From an uncultured Clostridia bacterium (lineage in GTDB: Bacteria; Bacillota; Clostridia; TANB77; CAG-508): a stretch of DNA of 8,187 bases. Where the stretch lies: positions 1 through 8,187 of the forward strand of contig CALXZW010000060.1 of the NCBI GenBank assembly GCA_944393345.1, given 5' to 3'. Shown piece by piece: positions 1-5,391 of this stretch (the first letter of the stretch is position 1; each line of letters starts with the position of its first letter). The position numbers and the translations under genes were made by a program. Below the pieces are notes generated by a model. It saw only the letters and a program-made list of their open reading frames with translations. It did not search any database and was not told the DNA's origin.

Positions 1-252
1 TTTTGTAACATTTTAATTACATCTTTTGCTCCCGGTATAAATGGTGTTTGTCTTGATAACTCTAGAAAATATTTATTTATAAAATTCATTCTTTCTTCTT
101 TTGTCCAATTATATCTGTTTCTTAAATAATGTTCATTTCTATTAACAATGACAATCTTTTTTAAGTTCTATAAAATCATATAAATCCCCATATGTTTTTA
201 ATACTCTTTCATAATCTAATATTACTCCATCTATGTCTATTCGAATTTTCAT
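1..252 (-). pseudogene. 5'-nucleotidase (NT5C-like, HAD fold), frameshifted and running off the window edge
   Basis: The gene starts at the ATG at 252-250 behind AGGGAG (about 263-269). The first frame reads MKIRIDIDGVILDYERVLKT and onward for 36 codons to a TAA at 144-142. The DxD of HAD motif I (D6, D8) is present. From about position 158 a second frame (+1 relative to the first) stays open to base 1 and reads on as the same kind of protein, with NRYNWTKEERMNFINKYF and then TPFIPGAKDVIKML. That is the cap region and the start of the second half of NT5C-type deoxynucleotidase-like proteins in Bacillota, which dephosphorylate nucleotides or related small phosphoesters. The break falls by a run of six A (157-162 on the plus strand shows T). 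It is either a real frameshift mutation or a homopolymer sequencing error. Family assignment is by motif memory, and the substrate is not deducible. Confidence 0.7.
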
Positions 253-311
253 TTTATAAAATTCTCCCTATTATAATATTTTTCTTATTAAAACTTAATT
301 TAGCTACCAAC

Positions 312-320
312 ATTATATCA
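312..320 (-). promoter_or_regulatory. Extended -10 promoter upstream of the nucleotidase-like gene
   Basis: On the minus strand the sequence reads TGATATAAT: a consensus -10 box (312-317) with the TG of an extended -10 (319-320). No good -35 lies 16-18 bases upstream. The start codon at 252 is about 55 bases downstream, leaving room for the AGGGAG site. An extended -10 can work without a -35, but such strings also arise by chance in DNA this AT-rich. Confidence 0.4.
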
Positions 321-587
321 TACTCTTTTGGAAATTGCATAAAAAGTCCAAATTTTTTTCTTTTTTCCTTTTCTGATACGACACACCCACTTTATCTCTT
401 TTTCTTCCTCACCTGTGTCATACCCCTTAAACACGACACATCTTAAACTTTAATTTTACTTTATTTTACAAGGTTTTATATATTGTCAAACTATCCGCTT
501 CAAGTTTTCCCAAAAATACACCAATCGGACATTTTATAGGTATCCACTTTAATATCTTTTTGTATCCGTTCTAGTATTTTTATATGC

Positions 588-620
588 AATAAAAAATAGA
601 GTTTTACACTATTTTTTATT
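588..620 (-). terminator. AT-only 12-bp inverted repeat, possible terminator behind the peroxiredoxin remnant
   Basis: AATAAAAAATAG (588-599) and CTATTTTTTATT (609-620) are perfect complements around a 9-base loop. The hairpin lies 41 bases beyond the stop of the truncated peroxiredoxin and could have been the terminator of the intact gene. It has only one G-C pair, so it would be a weak terminator on its own, and the downstream U-run is not clean. Confidence 0.35.
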
Positions 621-660
621 TAATCCACAGGTAATTGCTAGTATTATTTGGTAACTTTAT

Positions 661-921
661 CTATGCAAGATGTGATGAATTACTATCAATACTTAACCCT
701 AATAACTCTGTATTTAGTTGCTTGAAATAATTATTTGCTCTAGTAAATGCTATCATTTCTGTTGTACATACGGGGGTAAAATCTCCTGGATGTGAAAATA
801 ACACAAGCCATTTTCCTTTGTAATCGTTTAAACATATTTCTCCAAAAGTTGTATTAGCTTTGAAATCTGGTGCTATCTGACCTATTTTTACATTACCATT
901 CATCATTAACTCATAATCCAT
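661..921 (-). pseudogene. Truncated 1-Cys-type peroxiredoxin
   Basis: The 86-residue frame matches the N-terminal 40% of the Prx6/1-Cys-like peroxiredoxin family (usually about 210-220 residues), which reduces H2O2 and alkyl hydroperoxides in the cytosol. Visible landmarks are the IAPDFKANTTFG start of the thioredoxin fold, the active-site string HPGDFTPVC with the peroxidatic Cys at residue 52 (P45, T49, C52), and GLSIDSNSSHLA at the end. The frame stops with TAG exactly where the family has the conserved Trp (HLAW). The sequence beyond the stop (IKLPNNTSNY...) does not resemble the family, so a deletion or rearrangement has removed the rest, including the catalytic Arg and the C-terminal domain. 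AAAGGAGA (931-938) and a promoter remain. It is probably non-functional; a short protein could still be made. Confidence 0.85.
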
Positions 922-944
922 AAACTATTATCTCCTTTCAAATT

Positions 945-973
945 ATAATATGAGAAATTTTATTTTTTGTCAA
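945..973 (-). promoter_or_regulatory. Sigma-A-type promoter of the peroxiredoxin remnant
   Basis: On the minus strand a perfect -35 TTGACA (973-968) is followed after 17 bases by TATTAT (950-945). The start codon at 921 is about 24 bases beyond, with AAAGGAGA between. I do not see a complete PerR-type operator, although TATTATAAT at the -10 resembles half of one. Confidence 0.7.
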
Positions 974-991
974 TTAAAATTTGCATTTTAA
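974..991. promoter_or_regulatory. Inverted repeat between two divergent promoters, candidate operator
   Basis: TTAAAAT (974-980) and ATTTTAA (985-991) are perfect 7-base arms around TTGC. The repeat abuts the -35 box of the leftward promoter (968-973) and covers the -35 box of the rightward one (981-986), so a bound dimer could block both. It is AT-only apart from the spacer, so chance is a real alternative. Confidence 0.3.
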
Positions 992-1009
992 AAATATATG
1001 TGATATAAT
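981..1009 (+). promoter_or_regulatory. Sigma-A-type promoter of the 86-residue gene
   Basis: TTGCAT (981-986), a 17-base spacer and a consensus TATAAT (1004-1009). Transcription would start near 1016, giving a leader of about 29 bases before the ATG at 1045 with AAGGAGG in it. This placement rules out the TTG at 1012 as a start, because it lies upstream of the predicted transcript. Confidence 0.7.
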
Positions 1010-1044
1010 AATTGGTACATCTTAATTTGAAGGAGGAAAAGCTG

Positions 1045-1305
1045 ATGTTTAGACAGCTATTCACCAATTGGAAACGTAGGCGGTTTGCCCGTTTGTTCAC
1101 TATGCATGCCCAAAATCTTTTTTGGGAAATGAGTAGGAGCGAAGTAGACACTTCGGAAGTCATTGGCGATCTATACGCTTTAACCAAACCATACAACATT
1201 GATTGTTTTGATGATTGTTTGAAGGAGCATAATTTTGCCTTTTTAAACGGCAATGACAATTTTAAGAAGATGAAGGAATATTATAAAAAATATTCCGAAC
1301 TTTAA
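1045..1305 (+). CDS. Small protein of unknown function (86 aa), atypical base composition
   Basis: I do not recognise this protein. It starts MFRQLFTNWKRRRFARLF, a strongly basic and aromatic N-terminus. A more acidic middle follows (SEVDTSEVIGDLYAL), then a Cys-containing stretch (IDCFDDCLKEH) and a lysine/tyrosine-rich end (KKMKEYYKKYSEL). There is no signal peptide or membrane segment. The ATG is chosen because AAGGAGG lies 8 bases upstream and the promoter excludes earlier starts. The gene is monocistronic, with its own promoter and a strong terminator. By hand count its G+C is about 36% (over 40% in the first third) against roughly 20-25% in the neighbours, and it uses CGT, CGG and GCC codons rare elsewhere in the window. 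This suggests recent acquisition or unusual constraint. A regulatory or nucleic-acid-binding role is possible from the basic N-terminus, but that is a guess. Confidence 0.7.
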   Translation: MFRQLFTNWKRRRFARLFTMHAQNLFWEMSRSEVDTSEVIGDLYALTKPYNIDCFDDCLKEHNFAFLNGNDNFKKMKEYYKKYSEL

Positions 1306-1321
1306 TTTAAAAGGTTTTAAG

Positions 1322-1367
1322 AAAGCAGTGTTACTAACAATTGTTCGTTGGCAACACTGCTTTTTAT
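1322..1367. terminator. Strong rho-independent terminator between convergent genes
   Basis: AAAGCAGTGTT (1322-1332) pairs perfectly with AACACTGCTTT (1353-1363). After one mismatch the stem can extend with CTAAC against GTTGG. The T-run at 1361-1365 serves the plus-strand 86-residue gene, whose stop is 17 bases upstream. On the minus strand the stem lies directly behind the natB stop (1367), so it can also end the natAB operon, with a poorer U-tail. Confidence 0.85.
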
Positions 1368-2587
1368 TATTTAGTTTTATACATATTTAAAATATCTTTC
1401 AGACTCATTTTTGTTCCATAATTTAATATAGCATTTGAATATATTCTTATAGCTATTTTGGCAATCACTAATATTGTAACAATTAAAATTAAAATTGAAA
1501 TAATAACATCAGTTGTACTAGCCAACCCCATCATTATTCTAAATGGCATACAAAATGGTGATGATATTGGAAATAGTGAAGCAAATATGTTTAGTTCACT
1601 TGTAGGATTCATCATGGTAAAATATGATAAATAAAAACCTATTACTGTTAATAGTGCAACTGGTGTATTAGCTGATTGTATATCTTCTGGTTTGCTTACT
1701 GTTGAACCAGTTAAAGCATATAATAAAGCATAAGCAAAATATCCTAATATAAAATATGTTACAGTAACCACTCCCAAATATGGTGTTATACTAGACATAT
1801 CTAAAATCGAATTTAATAACTCGCCATCTAAAAATGTTTTTGCACTTATTAATGCTGTTCCGACTATTAGTATCATTTGTAATAATCCAACAATCCCAAT
1901 TCCTAAAGTTTTTCCTAATACTATAGTTGTAGGACTAGTAGAAGTAACTAATGTTTCCATAATTTTAGAAGTTTTTTCTGTTGTTATAGAACTTGAAACT
2001 TGATATGCACAAAAATATATTGCATAAAATAATACTAATGACATTAACATCATTGCGAAAATATTTCCATTAACTTTTTCTTCATCAGTTTGTTCTAATA
2101 AAAATTCAAAATTTGGTGTAATAGATTGCAATTGTTCGAGGCTTAATCCTAATTTACTAATTTGCATATTTGTATATATAGCATTAATATTACTTACTAT
2201 ATTTTCTGGTACATTTTCTATCATTGCTGTATTTTTCACAATATATCTTATTTTTATATTATTATCTTGTCTTTCTATTAATATCGCTGAATCTATATTT
2301 TCATCATTAATTTTTTGCTTAATCTCATCATAATTACTTTGCCTTATTTCAATTTCATATCCTAAATCAGCATTTTTTAGAACCTCTAAATTTCCCTCAA
2401 ATATATTTTCATTATCAACAATTAATAATTTATCTTTAGTAGCATCTCCTTTTATCGCTTTTAAAATATTAGGAACATTAAAACCAATTACTATTAATAT
2501 TAAAATAATTAATGTTGAAATTAAAAATGATTTTCTCTTTGTCATATCTTTTATTGTAAACTTCATTACTGTTAAAATATCTTTCAT
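1367..2587 (-). CDS. natB: ABC-2 transporter permease, NatB family
   Basis: This is the membrane subunit of an ABC exporter of the NatAB type, which in Bacillus subtilis exports Na+; the substrate here is not shown by sequence. The 406 residues have the family layout: one membrane segment near the N-terminus (about 20-38), a large extracytoplasmic domain (about 45-170), then five or six membrane segments between about 175 and 384. The conserved cytoplasmic string EKTSKIMETLVTSTSP (204-219) is diagnostic for NatB-like permeases and probably contacts the ATPase. The start ATG lies 2 bases after the natA stop, with GGTGAG inside the natA end as ribosome site, so translation is probably coupled. 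Length is normal. Family confidence is high; ion specificity is uncertain, and other members export drugs or peptides. Confidence 0.88.
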   Translation of the reverse strand: MKDILTVMKFTIKDMTKRKSFLISTLIILILIVIGFNVPNILKAIKGDATKDKLLIVDNENIFEGNLEVLKNADLGYEIEIRQSNYDEIKQKINDENIDSAILIERQDNNIKIRYIVKNTAMIENVPENIVSNINAIYTNMQISKLGLSLEQLQSITPNFEFLLEQTDEEKVNGNIFAMMLMSLVLFYAIYFCAYQVSSSITTEKTSKIMETLVTSTSPTTIVLGKTLGIGIVGLLQMILIVGTALISAKTFLDGELLNSILDMSSITPYLGVVTVTYFILGYFAYALLYALTGSTVSKPEDIQSANTPVALLTVIGFYLSYFTMMNPTSELNIFASLFPISSPFCMPFRIMMGLASTTDVIISILILIVTILVIAKIAIRIYSNAILNYGTKMSLKDILNMYKTK

Positions 2588-2589
2588 TA

Positions 2590-3480
2590 TTACTCACCTA
2601 CCTTTTCTATAAAAATATCATTCAGAGTAGGTTTTTTAATTTCAAACTTATTTATTGTAATCCCCTCTTCCACAAGTTTGCTTAGTAATTTATGTGCTTT
2701 TTCTTCATTAGAAATCCTTATTGTATAAACATTATTTTTCTCATTTTCTATTTCTAGTTCAAATTCTTTTATAATTTTATCTATATTTTGATTTACATCT
2801 ATTTCAACTCTATTTGCAGGATATGATTCTTTTATTTCTTTTAAATTTCCTTGTAATACAGTTTTACCTTTATTCAAAATTAATATATCACTACAAAATT
2901 CTTCTATTGTAGCCATTTGATGTGCTGACATTATTACATATTTACCATTTTTAACTAAATCAATTATTATGTTTTTTAAAATTTCAGTATTGACAGGATC
3001 TAATCCACTGAATGGTTCGTCCAATACTACTAGCTCTGGATTGTGTATAATCGCTGTCATAAATTGTATTTTTTGCTGATTTCCTTTTGATAATTTTTCT
3101 GCTGGCATTTGCATATATTCTTCTACTTTTAAAACTTTTGCCCATTTTTTTATTGATTCTTCTGCTTCTATTTTATTCATTCCTTTTAATTCTGCAAAAT
3201 ATTTTAATTGATCAAATATTTTTGTTTTTGGATAAACTCCCCTTTCTTCAGGTAAATAGCCAAAATTAACACTTTTCCTATCAACCTTTTTTCCATTCCA
3301 AGTTATTTCTCCTTCATCTTTTTTTATTATTCCTAAAAGCATTCTAATAGTTGTAGTTTTTCCTGCGCCATTAGTTCCTAATAAACCATATACACTAGGT
3401 TCTTTTAACTCTAATGAAATGTTATCAACTGCTTTTTTTCCTACATAAGTTTTTGAAACATTTTTTAATATTAGTCCCAT
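2590..3480 (-). CDS. natA: ABC transporter ATP-binding protein, NatA family
   Basis: This is the cytosolic ATPase that powers the NatB permease encoded directly downstream. Visible motifs are Walker A GTNGAGKT (35-42), the Q-loop region GYLPEERGVY (74-83; Glu-Glu-Arg in place of Gln, as is typical for NatA relatives), signature LSKGNQQK (130-137), Walker B LVVLDEP (150-156), D-loop GLDP (159-162) and switch histidine H187 in SAHQM. Residues from about 220 to 296 form the extra C-terminal domain seen in this subfamily, ending KPTLNDIFIEKVGE. The 296-residue length is normal and all catalytic residues are present. AAAGGGGA (about 3485-3492) lies in the 15-base gap behind the DnaB-like gene, so it is the second gene of the operon. 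Confidence 0.92.
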   Translation of the reverse strand: MGLILKNVSKTYVGKKAVDNISLELKEPSVYGLLGTNGAGKTTTIRMLLGIIKKDEGEITWNGKKVDRKSVNFGYLPEERGVYPKTKIFDQLKYFAELKGMNKIEAEESIKKWAKVLKVEEYMQMPAEKLSKGNQQKIQFMTAIIHNPELVVLDEPFSGLDPVNTEILKNIIIDLVKNGKYVIMSAHQMATIEEFCSDILILNKGKTVLQGNLKEIKESYPANRVEIDVNQNIDKIIKEFELEIENEKNNVYTIRISNEEKAHKLLSKLVEEGITINKFEIKKPTLNDIFIEKVGE

Positions 3481-3495
3481 TTTTATCCCCTTTCT

Positions 3496-5274
3496 TTATT
3501 TATTTTCTTGCTTTAATCTTAAATAACCTAATTCTTCCCAAACATTATATGCTAAATTTAATCTAAATAATAGTGTTGGTTTTGCCCCTGCCCTGTTTTT
3601 ATCAACAACACAAGCATAATATCTAACATCTGGATTTTTATATTCTTCTAGGTTAAAAAACTTAGTATCAACTTCTTTTAGAGAATATTCATAATTCTTT
3701 AAATTATCTCTATTTATTTGTTTTATCAAACATAATGTATCTAAAACTTCTTTAACAGTTCTACTTACTGCTAAATCATTTACAGTTAAATTAACTGGTA
3801 ATGTACTTGTTTCTGCCAATTGCAATGTTGAACAAATATATATACTAAAATTTTGTGCTAAATTAGATAATATTGTTGCTGTTTTTTTCAATTCTTCTCC
3901 TATTCCTATATTAGCAGTATCAGTCTTTAATGTATCATAAAAAACATATTCTATTTTTTCTTTGTAATAGTAATTCATTATAACTTTTTTTAACTCATCA
4001 TTTGTATGGTCTGTTATGTTTATAAAATATATTGAATTATTAATTTGCTTATTGGCCCAATCAGTAATTTGAATTGTTTTATTAAATTCTGTTGAAATTT
4101 TAGATAAACGATTAACAAAATCTTTCTGTGTTTCGTTCTCTCTTTTTATTATAAATCCATTTTCATCTAGCTCTACATCTTTTACATTTTTATCTGGTCT
4201 AAACTTAAATTCTAATAATTCTCCTTCTGTTTTAAATAACTCTATTCCATGAATTTTTTGGATTTCTTTATTATTAATTATAGTTGTAATCAAACAAAGT
4301 CTTACCTTATCTTCTGCCATTTCGTTTGAAATTATCAAAACTTTCTTTTTATGTACTAATGCAGTATGTGCTGCTAAATTTATAGTAAATCTACTCTTTC
4401 CTGAGTTAGACGGCATAGCAAAAGCCATTGTTTCACCTTTTCTTATTCCTTTAAAAACACTAGACAATATAGGGAATATTAATGGTAATCCATTTGTTAA
4501 ATTATTATCTCCCATTTTTAAAAATTCAGATAAATCTGTACTGATTATAGCTCTTTTAAATTTTTCTGTATCATTAACCTGTATTATAGCATTTTTTACT
4601 TCTTCTGCTGACATTTTATCATACAATATATAATTTCTAATATCTACAACTTTACTTTGTAATTCTTTAATTGGTGTTTCTAAATAGCTTTTTCTTAATA
4701 CAAATAATTTCTTTAAATCTGTATAAATTTTTTCCATATTCAAATTAGAATCTTCTACTTTTGATTTTAAATCGTATTTTAACCTAAATACTTCTTCTGA
4801 ATCTTTGGCAAAATTAAAATTTCTTTTAGCAATTTCTGGTGTATATTTGCTTCCTTCTGTAAATAAAACACTTTTATATATATTTAAAATTTCATCATTT
4901 TCAAAATAGCATTCTTCGTAAATAAAATAAAATTTTATTATATATTCTGGATTTAATAATAACAATCCTATATATTTACATTCTAATTCGACATCACTTA
5001 ACTCTTTAGGAAATTTTGTAGGATTATAATTTATTTTTATTTCTTTGACTTTTTTATTTTTTTCTGAACTCTTTATTTCTTCTATTTCTTCACTTTCTTG
5101 TTCTTTTTCTTTTTTTGTACTTGATGAAGAAAGCTTTTTCATAAGTTGTAATGCTTCTTTATAATTTTGTTCATCCAGTTGTTCTCTTATTTCATTTACA
5201 ATTTCTTCATTTTCACTTGTTAATTCAATATTATCTAAATAACTATATATTTTATTGATTGTTTCTTCTTCCAT
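3496..5274 (-). CDS. DnaB-like RecA-fold ATPase with charged N-terminal extension
   Basis: A 592-residue relative of the replicative helicase DnaB (usually about 440-450). Residues 1-90 are a charged, partly coiled extension rich in Glu, Lys and Ser. A DnaB-N-like helical domain follows (about 93-200; DVELECKYIGLLLLNPEYI). The RecA-like domain spans about 255-585, with Walker A MPSNSGKS (287-294; K293), the SNEM strand with the catalytic-type Glu318 (DnaB has SLEM), Walker B YVFYD (443-447), a Gln motif CSTLQL (Q485) and the KNRAG finger motif (559-563; DnaB KQRNG). An insert of roughly 45 residues lies between the Glu and Walker B. AAGGAGG (5287-5293) sits 12 bases before the ATG, a little far. 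It is first in an operon with natAB. Function is inferred only as a ring-forming DNA- or RNA-dependent ATPase. It need not be the replicative helicase, and could be a domesticated phage or plasmid helicase. Confidence 0.8.
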   Translation of the reverse strand: MEEETINKIYSYLDNIELTSENEEIVNEIREQLDEQNYKEALQLMKKLSSSSTKKEKEQESEEIEEIKSSEKNKKVKEIKINYNPTKFPKELSDVELECKYIGLLLLNPEYIIKFYFIYEECYFENDEILNIYKSVLFTEGSKYTPEIAKRNFNFAKDSEEVFRLKYDLKSKVEDSNLNMEKIYTDLKKLFVLRKSYLETPIKELQSKVVDIRNYILYDKMSAEEVKNAIIQVNDTEKFKRAIISTDLSEFLKMGDNNLTNGLPLIFPILSSVFKGIRKGETMAFAMPSNSGKSRFTINLAAHTALVHKKKVLIISNEMAEDKVRLCLITTIINNKEIQKIHGIELFKTEGELLEFKFRPDKNVKDVELDENGFIIKRENETQKDFVNRLSKISTEFNKTIQITDWANKQINNSIYFINITDHTNDELKKVIMNYYYKEKIEYVFYDTLKTDTANIGIGEELKKTATILSNLAQNFSIYICSTLQLAETSTLPVNLTVNDLAVSRTVKEVLDTLCLIKQINRDNLKNYEYSLKEVDTKFFNLEEYKNPDVRYYACVVDKNRAGAKPTLLFRLNLAYNVWEELGYLRLKQENK

Positions 5275-5309
5275 TTTTATTTATTTCCTCCTTTTATTTG
5301 AACATTCAT

Positions 5310-5338
5310 ATTATATACTTAAAAAATACTTTGTTCAA
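5310..5338 (-). promoter_or_regulatory. Sigma-A-type promoter of the ATPase-natAB operon
   Basis: On the minus strand TTGAAC (5338-5333), a 17-base spacer and a consensus TATAAT (5315-5310), about 35 bases upstream of the ATG at 5274. No other good promoter is seen before natA or natB, where the gaps are only 15 and 2 bases, so it likely drives all three genes. Confidence 0.75.
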
Positions 5339-5367
5339 TAGATTTTTTTATAAAAATATGTTAAAAT
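5339..5367 (+). promoter_or_regulatory. rqcH: Probable extended -10 promoter of rqcH
   Basis: TGTTAAAAT (5359-5367) reads as an extended -10 (TG, one base, TAAAAT). The -35 position, TAGATT (5339-5344), is poor. The ATG at 5392 lies 24 bases beyond, with AGGAGG at 5379-5384. The -35 region abuts that of the divergent operon promoter (5333-5338), so the two compete for the same face of the DNA. Confidence 0.5.
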
Positions 5368-5391
5368 ATTTAAAAAATAGGAGGACTTATT

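Larger units (their letters stand above)
253..660. other. Gene-poor stretch with possible degraded coding scraps
   Basis: No intact gene is visible. Two short minus-strand open frames read protein-like but lack a start codon with a ribosome site. The frame at 570-466 has 34 codons, including IKCPIGVFLGKLEADSLTIY, and ends in TAA. The frame at 449-318, in a different phase, includes VFKGYDTGEEEKEIKWVCRI and ends in TGA at 320-318. I recognise neither. They could be remains of one or two decayed genes or chance frames. The stretch also holds the extended -10 box at 312-320, GACACA/TGTGTC repeats at 378-440, and an AT-only inverted repeat at 588-620. The plus-strand open frame across 192-446 is low-complexity and overlaps the nucleotidase start, so it is not called. 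Confidence 0.4.

Noticed and set aside
142..170. Programmed frameshifting at the A-rich site of the nucleotidase gene
   Set aside because: The change needed is +1, whereas A-AAA-AAG type slippery sites give -1; no known +1 signal or downstream structure is visible, so mutation or sequencing error is simpler.
192..446. Plus-strand open frame of 84 codons
   Set aside because: Low-complexity Phe/Leu/Ile protein with no ribosome site, antisense to the nucleotidase start and to the scrap frames; typical of an AT-rich shadow.
1012..1044. TTG start 11 codons upstream for the 86-residue gene
   Set aside because: It lies 3 bases after the -10 box, upstream of the predicted transcription start, and has no ribosome site; AAGGAGG fits the ATG at 1045.
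960..1259. Minus-strand open frame of 99 codons
   Set aside because: Antisense to the 86-residue gene, which has a proper promoter, ribosome site and terminator; no start signals on this strand.
3087..3269. Plus-strand open frame of 60 codons
   Set aside because: Antisense to the conserved middle of natA; a hydrophobic shadow.
3496..5274. Prophage or plasmid replication module
   Set aside because: Only a DnaB-like protein is present; its neighbours are natAB and rqcH, with no integrase, primase, capsid, or plasmid replication or partition genes.
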